Source of the DNA: Acidimicrobiia bacterium
GTDB taxonomy: Bacteria > Actinomycetota > Acidimicrobiia > Acidimicrobiales > Bin134
Direction: 5' to 3'
DNA: 34,631 nucleotides
NCBI GenBank assembly: GCA_022822265.1
Contig: JAJECA010000037.1
Coordinates: 1 to 34,631 of the forward strand
Shown here in pieces: positions 23,521 to 31,959 of this stretch. How positions within the stretch are numbered: position 1 is the first letter of the stretch; each line of letters opens with the position of its first letter. The translations under genes and the position numbers were made by a program. Below the pieces are notes generated by a model. It was given only the letters and a program-made list of their open reading frames with translations, did no database searches and was not told the origin of the DNA.

Positions 23521-25098
23521 ATGACTGAATCGGGGGAGTGGGCCAGCATTCCGCACATGGCCCAGACGGCCGCGGCCCGCTTCGGCGACGCCCCCGCGGT
23601 GGTGGAGGGCGACAACTCGCTGTCCTTCGCGGAGCTGGGCCAGCAGATCGACCAGGCCGCCGCAGCCATGCTGGCCGCCGGGGTGCAGCCCGGCGATCGG
23701 GTGGCGATCTGGGCCTCCAACCGCTTGGAGTGGATCATCGCCGCTGTGGGCCTCCAGGGTGCCGGGGCGGCGCTGGTGCCGGTGAACACCCGCTTCAAAC
23801 CGGCCGAGACCGCCTACATCCTGGCCCGCAGCCAGGCTCGCCTCTTGGTGGCCGAGGCCGGGTTCGCCGGAATCGACCCCGTCGGTCTGTTCCGCCAGAC
23901 CGACGCCGACCTGTCGGCGCTGGAGCAGGTGGTGGTTCTGCCCCCCGCCGAGGCGCACAACGTGCCTGCCGCGGTGTCGTGGGCCGATTTCCTGAAGGCG
24001 GGGGAGTCGGTAGCCCCCGAAGCGGTGGAGGCCCGGCGACAGGCGGTGGGGCCAAACCAGATCAGCGACATCTTGTTCACATCGGGCACCACCGGCGCGC
24101 CCAAGGGCGTGATGATGACCCACGGGCAGACCCTCCGGCAGTTCTCCGACTGGTGCGACTTCGCCGATCTGCGCCAGGGCGACCGCTATCTGATCGTCAA
24201 CCCCTTCTTCCACATGTTCGGCTACAAGGCCGGCTGGCTGGCCTGCCTGATGCGCGGCGCCACCGTGTACCCGGTGCCGACCTTCGACGTCGACCAGGTG
24301 TTGGACTTGGTGGAGGCCGAGCAAGTCACCGTGTTGCCCGGCCCGCCCACCGTCTACCAGTCGATTCTCGACCACCCCACCCGCCCGACTCGGGACCTGT
24401 CCAGCCTGCGGGTGGCGGTCACCGGTGCGGCCGACATCCCGGTGGAGCTGATCCGCCGGATGCACGAGGAGCTGCCCTTCCAGCGGGTATGCTCCGGATA
24501 CGGCCTCACCGAGGCCGGCACTTGCACCGGAACCCAGCCCGGCGACGACCCCGCCACCATCGCCACCACCGCGGGACGGGCCATGCCCGACCTCGAGGTG
24601 CGCATCGCGGACGGCCACCGGGAGGCCGCTGTGGGCGAAACCGGTGAGGTGCTGGTGCGGGGGTTCAGCGTGACAACCGGCTATTTCGACGATCCCGAGG
24701 CCACCGCCGCGGCCATCGACGCCGACGGGTGGCTCCACACCGGCGACCTGGGCATATTGGACCACCGGGGCTACCTGAAGATCGCCGGGCGCATCAAGGA
24801 CATGTTCATCGTCGGCGGGTTCAACGCCTACCCCGCCGAGATCGAGAACATGCTCTTGGGCCATCCCGCCGTGGCCCAGGCCGCAGTGGTGGGGGTGCCC
24901 GACGAGCGGTTGGGGGAAGTGGGCCGGGCGTTCATCGTGCCCCAGTCTGGCTCGGCTATCGATCCCGACGAGCTGATCGCCTGGTGCCGGGAGCGCATGG
25001 CCAACTACAAGGTGCCCCGGTCGGTGGTGCTGCGGGAGTCGTTCCCGCTCAACGCCACCGGCAAGGTGATGAAAAGCGAGCTGCTGGCCGAGGCCTAG
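23521..25098 (+). CDS. AMP-binding acyl-CoA synthetase, FadD3-like
   Basis: This 525-residue ligase has the ATP-binding loop TSGTTGAPKG at 187-196, YGLTEAG, GWLHTGDLGILDHRGYLKIAGR, FIVGGFNAYPAEIEN and the C-terminal NATGKVMKSEL with the catalytic Lys. The GGFNAYPAEIE form is found in FadD3, the ligase for the indane propionate formed in actinobacterial steroid breakdown, and in related ligases; I propose this only as a resemblance. It is probably co-transcribed with the aldehyde dehydrogenase upstream. The last four bases (CTAG) are shared with the stop of the convergent ligase gene. Confidence 0.92.
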   Translation: MTESGEWASIPHMAQTAAARFGDAPAVVEGDNSLSFAELGQQIDQAAAAMLAAGVQPGDRVAIWASNRLEWIIAAVGLQGAGAALVPVNTRFKPAETAYILARSQARLLVAEAGFAGIDPVGLFRQTDADLSALEQVVVLPPAEAHNVPAAVSWADFLKAGESVAPEAVEARRQAVGPNQISDILFTSGTTGAPKGVMMTHGQTLRQFSDWCDFADLRQGDRYLIVNPFFHMFGYKAGWLACLMRGATVYPVPTFDVDQVLDLVEAEQVTVLPGPPTVYQSILDHPTRPTRDLSSLRVAVTGAADIPVELIRRMHEELPFQRVCSGYGLTEAGTCTGTQPGDDPATIATTAGRAMPDLEVRIADGHREAAVGETGEVLVRGFSVTTGYFDDPEATAAAIDADGWLHTGDLGILDHRGYLKIAGRIKDMFIVGGFNAYPAEIENMLLGHPAVAQAAVVGVPDERLGEVGRAFIVPQSGSAIDPDELIAWCRERMANYKVPRSVVLRESFPLNATGKVMKSELLAEA

Positions 25099-26627
25099 CC
25101 CGAAGGCGGCTCGAACTGGAGCTTCAGCTCTCGCCGCAGGGTCTTGCCCGAGGGCAGCCTGGGAATCGCCTCCACGAAGTGAACAGCGTGGAGGCGCTTG
25201 TAGCCGGCCAGCGCATCGGCCACCAGGGCTTTCAGCTCCTCTTCGGTGGCGGCCGCGCCGGAAGCCAACTGCACGGCGGCGGTCACCGCCTCGCCGGAAT
25301 CGGGATCGGGCAGCCCGAACACCGCGCAGTCAAGCACATTGGGATGGCCCAGCAGCACCGCCTCCACCTCGGCGGGAGCCACTTGGAAGCCCTTCACCTT
25401 GATCATCTCCTTCACCCGGTCGGTGATGTGCAGCCACCCGTCGGGCTCCATCCAGCCGACGTCGCCGGTGCGGTACCACCCGTTTGCAAAGGCGTCGGCG
25501 TTGGCCTCCTCGGGCAAATAGCCGGCCATCATCGCCGGGCTGCGAGCCTGGATCTCGCCCACCTCGCCGGGGGCCAGTTCCGCCCCGGTCTCCAAGTGGG
25601 CGATGCGGATGTCCACGTCGTGGACGGGCGGCCCGGGTGAGTCCAGCCGCCACAGCTCGGGCCGGTTCACCGGATTGCTGGTGAGCACGGGCGCCTCGCT
25701 GGCCCCGTAGGCCGGCATAAACGGAACGCCGGTGCGTTCGGTCACCCGTTGGGCCACGCTCTCGGTCACCGGGGTGGCCCCCCACATGATGTAGCGCAGC
25801 GACGACAGGTCGAATTCCTCCAAGTTGGGGTGGTTGGCCAGGGCCAGGGCGATGGGGGCTACCGCCATCTCCAGGGTTATGCGGTCGGCCTCGATGGCGC
25901 TCAGCATGGCTTCAAGGTCGAACCGGGGGTGGAGCCGCACCGACGAGCCGGCCCACACCGAGGAGAACATGTTGAGCAGGCCCAGGATGTGAAACGGCGG
26001 GGTAGTGATCTGAAAGCGGTCCTCATGGGTCAGGCCTAGGACTTCACCCCAGATGACGGTGGCGGCGTTGATGCTGGCGTGAGTGTGGCGCACTGCTTTG
26101 GGCATCCCGGTAGTGCCCGAGCTGAACATCAGCACCGCCTCGGTGTGATCCCAATCGAGATCGGCGGCGGGGGCATCGGCCGCGCTGTCGGCCAGGGCGG
26201 ATACCGCGGGGTCGTCCTCCAAGTGGATCACCCGGCTGGCCATCTGGGGCGGGAGGCGCAGGTGGGTGTCGCCGTCGGTGACGGCCAAAACCGGCCCGGT
26301 TAGGTCGACGGCGTGAGCGGTTTCGGCCTGCTTCCAGGCCGAGCTGATCATCACCGCGGAAGCCCCCAGCTTCAAGATGCCGTACACCGAGGTGAAGAAC
26401 TCGGGTCGGTTCGAGGCCATGACCGCCACCCTCTGGCCGGCGCCTACCCCCCGCTCGGCCAGCAGCCGGGCGAAGCCGTCGGCCTGCTGGTTGAAATCCC
26501 GATAGGTGAGCGCCCGATCTTCGAACCGAATGGCCACCCGGTCGCCAAATCGGTTAGATGCCGACTCCAGCAGGCTGTGGACGCTGCTGCCTCGGGGGTA
26601 CTCCAAGGGCGGGAAGATCGACGACAC
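25095..26627 (-). CDS. AMP-binding acyl-CoA synthetase, 4-coumarate-CoA-ligase-like
   Basis: This 510-residue ligase carries SSGTTGMPK at 159-167, YGASEAP, GWYRTGDVGWMEPDGWLHIT and then DRVKEMIKVKGFQVAPAEVE. KGFQVAPAE is characteristic of the 4-coumarate-CoA ligase and luciferase branch, which often activates aromatic or arylpropanoid acids, although fatty-acid members exist. The C-terminal lysine motif LPSGKTLRREL is intact. The start is a GTG at 26625-26627, three bases after the stop of the upstream AhpD-like gene, so coupled translation is likely. It ends tail-to-tail with the previous ligase gene, sharing CTAG. Confidence 0.92.
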   Translation of the reverse strand: MSSIFPPLEYPRGSSVHSLLESASNRFGDRVAIRFEDRALTYRDFNQQADGFARLLAERGVGAGQRVAVMASNRPEFFTSVYGILKLGASAVMISSAWKQAETAHAVDLTGPVLAVTDGDTHLRLPPQMASRVIHLEDDPAVSALADSAADAPAADLDWDHTEAVLMFSSGTTGMPKAVRHTHASINAATVIWGEVLGLTHEDRFQITTPPFHILGLLNMFSSVWAGSSVRLHPRFDLEAMLSAIEADRITLEMAVAPIALALANHPNLEEFDLSSLRYIMWGATPVTESVAQRVTERTGVPFMPAYGASEAPVLTSNPVNRPELWRLDSPGPPVHDVDIRIAHLETGAELAPGEVGEIQARSPAMMAGYLPEEANADAFANGWYRTGDVGWMEPDGWLHITDRVKEMIKVKGFQVAPAEVEAVLLGHPNVLDCAVFGLPDPDSGEAVTAAVQLASGAAATEEELKALVADALAGYKRLHAVHFVEAIPRLPSGKTLRRELKLQFEPPSG

Positions 26628-26630
26628 GGA

Positions 26631-27275
26631 TTAGCCCTCAGCCTCGCCGGGAAAGCCCTTGCCCTCCAGCTCCGGGTCGAGGGGCAGGTCGAAGCAGTTG
26701 AATGCCACCGCCAGGGTGTCGTAGGCCCCCACGGTAAACAGCAGGTCCATGATCTGGCGGGTATCGAACGCCTCAGCCAGCTCGCTCCATGTGGCATCGC
26801 ACCAGCGGTGGTCGTGGTGGAGCTCGTCCACCGCCCGCAGCAACAGGGCGTCCTCCGGCGCCCACCCTTCAAGGGAACCAGCGGCTGTGCGGTCGATTTC
26901 CTCCTCGGTCAGACCCACCTCGAGGGCGGCGGCCGCGTGCTGGACCCACTCGTATTCGCTTCGGCGCAGCCACGCCACCCGCAGCACCGCCAACTCGATG
27001 GCCCGCCCCGGCAGGGTGTTGAAGTAAAGCAGATGGCGGTTGAACTCCAGGAATGCCTTGGCCAGATCGGGATGGTGGGCCATCACCGACAAGGCGTTGT
27101 TGGGCCGCCTCACCTGCTGCTTACGATCGGCCTTGCGCTTGTCGTAGGCCGAACCCGCAGGAGGCCGCATGGGCTCCATGGCGGCAAAGGCCTCCGGCGT
27201 CCACTCCGGCAACTCCAGCGGGGCGATGCGGGGCCGGTTGGCCGAGTCTTCAGATTCATCTACTGAGCTGCCCAC
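26631..27275 (-). CDS. Carboxymuconolactone decarboxylase (AhpD-fold) family protein
   Basis: This 214-residue all-helical protein belongs to the CMD/AhpD-like family. The diagnostic segment is RAIELAVLRVAWLRRSEYEWVQHAAAALEVGL followed by TEEEID, with the conserved Glu and His of the EW..H motif. AhpD-type peroxidase members have a CxxC at the turn before EYEW; here it reads RRSEYEW, so a thiol-based peroxidase role is unlikely and a lactone decarboxylase or unknown catalytic role is more plausible. The GTG start at 27275 is fixed by AAGGAGG five bases upstream on the minus strand. It is co-directional with the 4CL-like ligase gene, three bases apart, and divergent from the LLM oxidoreductase. 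Confidence 0.88.
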   Translation of the reverse strand: MGSSVDESEDSANRPRIAPLELPEWTPEAFAAMEPMRPPAGSAYDKRKADRKQQVRRPNNALSVMAHHPDLAKAFLEFNRHLLYFNTLPGRAIELAVLRVAWLRRSEYEWVQHAAAALEVGLTEEEIDRTAAGSLEGWAPEDALLLRAVDELHHDHRWCDATWSELAEAFDTRQIMDLLFTVGAYDTLAVAFNCFDLPLDPELEGKGFPGEAEG

Positions 27276-27280
27276 CCGAT

Positions 27281-27287
27281 CCTCCTT
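27281..27287 (-). promoter_or_regulatory. Shine-Dalgarno site deciding a GTG start
   Basis: AAGGAGG on the minus strand lies five bases before the GTG at 27275-27273. It is one of the strongest ribosome binding sites in the window. The frame stays open further upstream, to 27551, so this site decides the start of the AhpD-fold gene. Confidence 0.8.
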
Positions 27288-27366
27288 GGAAGCCTCTGGG
27301 GATGGTAACCGACCCCGATTGGGCTCCCGTCTCCGTCCAACCGCCGGCGTCTGGTATGAACGGGGC

Positions 27367-27373
27367 GGAGGAG
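27367..27373 (+). promoter_or_regulatory. Shine-Dalgarno site deciding a GTG start
   Basis: GGAGGAG lies five bases before the GTG at 27379. The open frame begins at 27169 but the upstream part overlaps the divergent gene, so this site fixes the LLM oxidoreductase start. TGGTATGAA at 27352-27360 resembles an extended -10 element but leaves almost no leader. Confidence 0.75.
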
Positions 27374-27378
27374 TTGCT

Positions 27379-28332
27379 GTGCGCATAGGACTGATGGTGG
27401 GGCCCGAGCGGCGCCGGTACGACACCAAGATCGCCCGCATGATCGAAGCGGCCCAACAGGCCGAGGCGGCGGGGTTCTCGTCGGTGTGGATCCCCCAGAT
27501 CCCCGACGAGTTCGACGCCATGACCGCGGCTGCGCTGATCGGCACCGCCACCTCGACGGTGGAGGTGGGAACCGCAGTGGTGGTGGCCCAAACCCGCCAC
27601 CCCGTCGCCCTGTGCCAGCAGGTGCTCTCGGTGCAGCTGGCCTGCGAGGGCCGGTTTAGCCTGGGGCTGGGCCCTTCTCATCACTGGATCGTGGAGGACA
27701 TGCTGGGTTTGTCTTACGAGCGGCCCGCGGCCCAGATCCGGTCGTACCTCGACGTTTTGGACCAAGCACTGGCCGGTCCCGGCATGGTTCGGGTGGAAAA
27801 CGAGCACTTCCACATAAACAACCCCCTCGACATAACCGACCAGGCCGCCACTCCGGTGCTGCTGGCCGCTCTCGGCCCGGTGATGCTGCGGCTGGCCGGC
27901 TCACGCACCGACGGCACCACGCTGTGGCTGGCCGACGAGCGAGCCATCGGCGATTTCATCGCCCCCCGGATCACCGAAGCGGCGGCCGAAGCCGGTCGGC
28001 CTCCACCTCGGATCGTGGCCGGAGTGCCGGTGTGCTTGTGCAGCCCCGGCGAGGTGGACACCGCCAAGGACCGGGCCGAGCGGTTGTTGGCCGAGGCCGA
28101 GGTATCGCCCAACTACCAGCGGCTGTTGGACCGGGGCAACGCCGAGGGTGTGTCCGACATCATGGCTGTGGGGGATGAGGCCGCGGTGCTGGCCCGACTG
28201 CGCTCATTCGAAGACGCCGGGGTCACCGACCTGTCGGTGCGGGTGCTGCCCGTGGGCGACGGCCGCGACCAGCTCATCGCCTCCAGCCAGCGCACGCGGG
28301 AGTTCTTGGCCTCGGTGGCTGCTGAGTTCTAG
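27379..28332 (+). CDS. LLM-class flavin/F420-dependent oxidoreductase
   Basis: This 317-residue TIM-barrel protein belongs to the luciferase-like monooxygenase superfamily, in the branch near methylenetetrahydromethanopterin reductase that often uses coenzyme F420 in actinobacteria. Typical stretches are the N-terminal RIGLMVGPE, AAQQAEAAGFSSVWIPQ, VEVGTAVVVAQTRHPVALCQQ, FSLGLGPSHHWIVEDMLGL, and ATPVLLAALGPVMLRLAGSRTDGTTLW. The GTG start is supported by GGAGGAG with a 5-base spacer. It stands alone on the plus strand, divergent from the AhpD-fold gene and convergent with the second amidohydrolase. Whether it uses F420 or FMN, and its substrate, cannot be told from sequence alone. Confidence 0.9.
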   Translation: MRIGLMVGPERRRYDTKIARMIEAAQQAEAAGFSSVWIPQIPDEFDAMTAAALIGTATSTVEVGTAVVVAQTRHPVALCQQVLSVQLACEGRFSLGLGPSHHWIVEDMLGLSYERPAAQIRSYLDVLDQALAGPGMVRVENEHFHINNPLDITDQAATPVLLAALGPVMLRLAGSRTDGTTLWLADERAIGDFIAPRITEAAAEAGRPPPRIVAGVPVCLCSPGEVDTAKDRAERLLAEAEVSPNYQRLLDRGNAEGVSDIMAVGDEAAVLARLRSFEDAGVTDLSVRVLPVGDGRDQLIASSQRTREFLASVAAEF

Positions 28333-28336
28333 TTCC

Positions 28337-28354
28337 GCCTGATTCGGCTCAGGC
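28337..28354. terminator. Candidate bidirectional hairpin between convergent genes
   Basis: GCCTGA and TCAGGC form a perfect 6-bp stem with the loop TTCGGC, in the 16-base gap between two convergent genes and overlapping the amidohydrolase stop codon. There is no T-run on either side, so it is only a weak candidate for an intrinsic terminator. Confidence 0.35.
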
Positions 28355-29638
28355 CGCGGCCTCGATCTGATTGAGAGGGTTCATGCCCGGGCAGCCCTTG
28401 GCCCGCTCGGGAATGTCGGCGTAGTCGATGGGGGTGGCCACCTCGGCCTTGGTGGGGCAGAACTGCTCGGCCAGCGGGGCCAGCGCCTCCAAGTCGAACC
28501 CGTACACCTCAGCGGCATTGGTGCTGAGGATTTTGGTGGTCTCGTCTTGGGTGAGGTTGGCAAAGGTGAGCCGCAGGTGCTCACGGGTGTAGGGATGCGA
28601 CCCCTCAATGTGGGGGTAGTCGGAGCCCCACATCACCCGGTCGATACCCACCGTGCGGGTGAGCAGGGCCTCGGCCGGTCGAAGGAACGACGCCCCGATG
28701 TAGCACTGGCGGGCGAAGTACTCGCTGGGGGTGAGCGACATGTCGGCCACCGCTTGGCTCCCGAACACCGTCTCGGAGCCGTACTTGGAGTACTTCATCC
28801 GGTGGAAGAAGCTCTCCAGCCTCTCCAGGGTCTCGGGCACCCAGGCGGTGCCGGTTTCGGTGGTCACGTACTTCAGAGTGGGATAGCGCTCGAACACCCC
28901 CGAGAACATCAGGTGCCACAGCGCCCGCTGGGTCCACCAGGTGGCCTCGAGGATGAACATGGCCAACGACGACGGGAAGTGGTTGCCGTAGTTGGGCGAC
29001 CCTCCACCGGCATGGTGGTTCAGCGGAAGACCGGCCGCTGCGGTGGCCGCCCAGATGGGCTCGTAGCTCTTGGAGTACAGAGGCTCGAACGGCGAGTCGG
29101 GTGGGGCGCCGGGGATGAGGACGCCACCCTTCAACCCCTGCTCGGCGGCCCACTCGATCTCTTTAACCGACCCCTCCACATCGCCCAGAAACACCTGGGC
29201 GATTCCGGCCCGGCGCTCGGGCGCCTGGCTCACAAAGTCGGCCACCCACCGGTTATGGGCCCGAAGCCCGGCCCAGCGGTGCTCGAAGTTGTCCGAGTAG
29301 GGCGGGGCCTCGAAGGCGGTGGCGGCGGGCGGGGCGAACGGAGGCTGGGTATTGGGGAACAGCACCTCGGCAATGAAGCCGTCGGCCTCCTGCTCAGCCA
29401 GGCGATCCGACGAAGACCAGTTGCGATGGCCCCACACCTCGGGGTCGCCGTCAACCCCCACCTCCATAGGCGAGCGCTTCATGTCGGCGAACATCTCCTT
29501 GCGCCGCTCGTTGTGGCCGTCCATGTAGTCGGCCCACTCGTCAAACTCCGCGTGGTAGCGCGACTCAAGGTACGGCTTGTAGTCCCTCAAGTCGGCTCCG
29601 CAATGGGTATCGGCGCTGATGACGATGTGATGTTCCAT
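28349..29638 (-). CDS. Amidohydrolase family protein (ACMSD-like TIM barrel)
   Basis: This 429-residue protein is a second amidohydrolase-2 member, distinct from the one at 10650. The N-terminal metal motif is ADTHCG (Asp10, His12), the mid-barrel His lies in LNHHAGGGS, and the final Asp in MWGSDYPHIEGSHPY. It is longer than its 354-residue relative, with an insertion-rich N-terminal half (KEMFADMKRSPMEVG). Family members decarboxylate or hydrolyse carboxylated intermediates. It is the last gene of the minus-strand group CaiB, AcuI, amidohydrolase, with 25 bases to the gene before it. Confidence 0.88.
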   Translation of the reverse strand: MEHHIVISADTHCGADLRDYKPYLESRYHAEFDEWADYMDGHNERRKEMFADMKRSPMEVGVDGDPEVWGHRNWSSSDRLAEQEADGFIAEVLFPNTQPPFAPPAATAFEAPPYSDNFEHRWAGLRAHNRWVADFVSQAPERRAGIAQVFLGDVEGSVKEIEWAAEQGLKGGVLIPGAPPDSPFEPLYSKSYEPIWAATAAAGLPLNHHAGGGSPNYGNHFPSSLAMFILEATWWTQRALWHLMFSGVFERYPTLKYVTTETGTAWVPETLERLESFFHRMKYSKYGSETVFGSQAVADMSLTPSEYFARQCYIGASFLRPAEALLTRTVGIDRVMWGSDYPHIEGSHPYTREHLRLTFANLTQDETTKILSTNAAEVYGFDLEALAPLAEQFCPTKAEVATPIDYADIPERAKGCPGMNPLNQIEAAA

Positions 29639-29663
29639 CGGTCTACCCCCGTTGGCCCAGAAT

Positions 29664-30653
29664 TTAGCGGCTCACGTCGATGACCACCCTGCCGCGGATG
29701 GTGCCGGCGAGGATGGCGGCGGCGGCGGTGGGGACGTCGGACAAGCCAATGGTGTCGGTCATGGCGTCGAGTTTGGCGGTGTCAAGGTCGCGGGCTAGGC
29801 GGTTCCAGGCTTCGGCTCGCCGCTCGGCGGGCTCGTAGACGCAGTTGATGCCGGCCAGGGTCACGGCCCGCAGGATGAAGGGGGCCACTGAGCTGGGGAG
29901 GTCCATGCCCTGGGCCAGGCCGCAGGCGGCCACGCACCCGTGGGGCTGGGTCTGCGAGATGATGTTGGCCAGGGTGTGGCTGCCCACCGTGTCAACCCCT
30001 CCGGCGAATCGGGCCTTGCCCAGGGGGCGGGCCGGGCCGGAGAGCTCGTCCCGGTGGATCAGCTCGGAAGCGCCCAGCTCCCGCAGGTAGTCGCCTTCGG
30101 AGTCGATGCGGCCGCTGGAGGCCACCACCTCATAGCCCAGCTGGGCGAGCACGGCGACGGCCACGCTGCCCACTCCTCCGGCTGCGCCGGTTACCACAAC
30201 CGGACCGGAAACGGGGGTGATGTCGTGCTCTTCCAGGGCTAGCACGCAGAGCATGGCGGTGTACCCCGCCGTGCCCACTGCCATGGCCTGATGGGTGGTG
30301 TAGGCGTCGGGCAGGGGGGTGAGCCAGCCGCCGTCCATGGCGGCCTTGGTGGCCATGCCGCCCCAATGGGACTCGCCCACGTCCCAGCCGTTCACGATCA
30401 CCTTGTCGCCCGGCGACCATGCCGTGTCGTCGCTGCGGGCCACTGTGCCGGCCAAGTCGATGCCGGGAACCATGGGCCAGGTGCGCACGATGGGGGCGCC
30501 GTTTACCACGGCCAGGCCATCTTTGTAGTTGAGGGTGGAGTAGTCCACGTCCACGATCACCGGACGGTCGGGCAGTTCGGCGTCGTCAAGCTCGGTTATG
30601 GCGTGGGTGCGGTTGCCGTCGTCGTCTTGGCTAAGGAGTAGGGCCCTGAACAT
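29664..30653 (-). CDS. AcuI/YhdH-type NADPH-dependent acryloyl-CoA reductase-like MDR protein
   Basis: This 329-residue medium-chain reductase lacks the zinc ligands of alcohol dehydrogenases. The AcuI/YhdH signatures are present: LNYKDGLAV at 41-49, VPGIDLAGTV at 62-71, the NGWDVGESHWGG segment near 88-99, and the nucleotide-binding loop TGAAGGVGS at 155-163. AcuI reduces acryloyl-CoA to propionyl-CoA, which detoxifies acrylate formed from DMSP or from 3-hydroxypropionate; homologues may act on other short enoyl-CoAs. It lies between a CoA-transferase and an amidohydrolase on the same strand, 25 bases from each. The CoA-transferase could supply the CoA ester that it reduces. Confidence 0.88.
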   Translation of the reverse strand: MFRALLLSQDDDGNRTHAITELDDAELPDRPVIVDVDYSTLNYKDGLAVVNGAPIVRTWPMVPGIDLAGTVARSDDTAWSPGDKVIVNGWDVGESHWGGMATKAAMDGGWLTPLPDAYTTHQAMAVGTAGYTAMLCVLALEEHDITPVSGPVVVTGAAGGVGSVAVAVLAQLGYEVVASSGRIDSEGDYLRELGASELIHRDELSGPARPLGKARFAGGVDTVGSHTLANIISQTQPHGCVAACGLAQGMDLPSSVAPFILRAVTLAGINCVYEPAERRAEAWNRLARDLDTAKLDAMTDTIGLSDVPTAAAAILAGTIRGRVVIDVSR

Positions 30654-30667
30654 CCCGCCACTCTGTC

Positions 30668-30680
30668 AGACCGTCGGTCT
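30668..30680. promoter_or_regulatory. 13-base inverted repeat between CoA-transferase and reductase genes
   Basis: AGACC-GTC-GGTCT is a perfect 5-bp inverted repeat with a 3-base centre, in the 25-base gap just after the CoA-transferase stop codon, whose last two bases it includes. It could be a small RNA hairpin or an operator of a TetR-like repressor. No regulator gene is in the window and no T-run follows. Confidence 0.25.
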
Positions 30681-31896
30681 ATCCCAGAACTCCGGCGGAT
30701 TGAAGGCGGTCGATTTCCTCGCTGGAGAGTCCGGCAATGTCTTGCAGCACGGCTTGGGTGCTGGCGCCCAGGGTTTCGGCGGGGCGCTGGTCGGTTTCTG
30801 AGCGGGAGAACTTTATGGGGAAGGCGGGGCCGAGGCGGTCGGTCGGCTCAGCGGCGTGGGGGTGTTGGAGGGGGATAAGGGCTTGGCGGTGTTGGATTTG
30901 GGGGTCGTCGGCGGCGGCGTAGGCGGAGGCCACCGCCCCGGCGGGCACGCGGATCTTGTGCAGTCGGGCCACCAGCTCCTCGGTGGTCTGCTCGGCCATC
31001 CACGCGGCCACCTCACCGCAGATCTCGGGCCGATTGGCGGCTCGAACCGGCACATTCGGGCCCAGGTCCCACAGGTCGGGCCGGCCCATCTCCTCGGTCA
31101 GCCGCTTGAATTGAGCGTCCGAGGTGATCACCAGGGTCACCCAGCCGTCTTGGGCTTCAAAGGTGTCCAAAATGCCCCGGGGATCGCCGTTGCCCATTCG
31201 GTCGGGCAGGCCCCGCTCGCGGTAGAGGTCCAGGGGCTCGTCCCACAGCATGGTCACCAGGCCGTCCAGCATGGCCACATCGATGTATTGCCCTTGGCCG
31301 TCTATGTCGCGCTGGCGCAAAGCAGCTACTACCCCGAGGGCGCAGAGAGCGGCGGGGAACTGGTCGCCGATGGTGGCGCCAGCTTTGGTTGGCGGCCCGT
31401 CGGGAAAGCCCGACTTCGCCATCAGCCCCGATCGGCCCTGAATGATGAGATCCATGGAAGCCAGGTCGGCGTCGGGGCCATCGGGTCCGAACCCGGTGAT
31501 GGAGGCATGGATCAGCCGGGGGTTCAGCTCCGAGAGCGTCTCATAGTCCAGCCCCATCGAGGCCATAACCCCGGGCCGGAAGTTGTCCACCAGCACGTCG
31601 ACGTTGGCCACCAACTTTCGAAACGCGTCCGCCCCCTCGGGCCGACCAAGGTCTAGCACCACGCTGCGCTTTCCCCGCCCCTTGCGCAGGTAGCTGATTC
31701 CGATGTCTTCGGGCCCCATGGCCTCCGACTGCTCGCCATCAGGCCCAATCCACGGCGGAATGCGCCAGGTCACGTCCCCACCCGGCGGATCCACCCGAAT
31801 CACCTCCGCCCCCAACGAAGCCAAGAACCAAGTACAAACTGGCCCCGAAACCACTCGAGTCAAGTCAACAACCCGAACACCCTCCAACGGCTTCAT
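30679..31896 (-). CDS. CaiB/BaiF (family III) CoA-transferase
   Basis: This 405-residue enzyme moves CoA between carboxylic acids. The N-terminal PLEGVRVVDLTRVVSGP, then ASLGAEVIRVDPPGGD, KRSVVLDL and DVLVDNFRPGVMASMGL are all family hallmarks. The catalytic Asp is probably Asp149 in SMDLIIQGRSGLM. Length is that of a single-domain enzyme, unlike the double-length DddD of DMSP metabolism. AAGGGAAC precedes the ATG at 31896. It is the first gene of the minus-strand group and is divergent from the thiolase-like gene across at most 63 bases. The substrate acid is unknown; the AcuI-type neighbour makes a short-chain acid possible. Confidence 0.93.
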   Translation of the reverse strand: MKPLEGVRVVDLTRVVSGPVCTWFLASLGAEVIRVDPPGGDVTWRIPPWIGPDGEQSEAMGPEDIGISYLRKGRGKRSVVLDLGRPEGADAFRKLVANVDVLVDNFRPGVMASMGLDYETLSELNPRLIHASITGFGPDGPDADLASMDLIIQGRSGLMAKSGFPDGPPTKAGATIGDQFPAALCALGVVAALRQRDIDGQGQYIDVAMLDGLVTMLWDEPLDLYRERGLPDRMGNGDPRGILDTFEAQDGWVTLVITSDAQFKRLTEEMGRPDLWDLGPNVPVRAANRPEICGEVAAWMAEQTTEELVARLHKIRVPAGAVASAYAAADDPQIQHRQALIPLQHPHAAEPTDRLGPAFPIKFSRSETDQRPAETLGASTQAVLQDIAGLSSEEIDRLQSAGVLG

Positions 31897-31959
31897 GTTC
31901 CCTTGCTTACCATTTCCCCAAGTCGCAACCCATCCCCGCCGCGACTAGACATTGAGGCC

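Noticed and set aside
22029..23798. A 589-codon minus-strand frame opposite the aldehyde dehydrogenase
   Set aside because: Shadow of the dehydrogenase reading frame; composition is repetitive Gly/His/Val and no domain is seen.
30679..31896. DddD-type DMSP CoA-transferase/lyase
   Set aside because: DddD is a double-length fusion of two CaiB domains; this protein has one domain of 405 residues.
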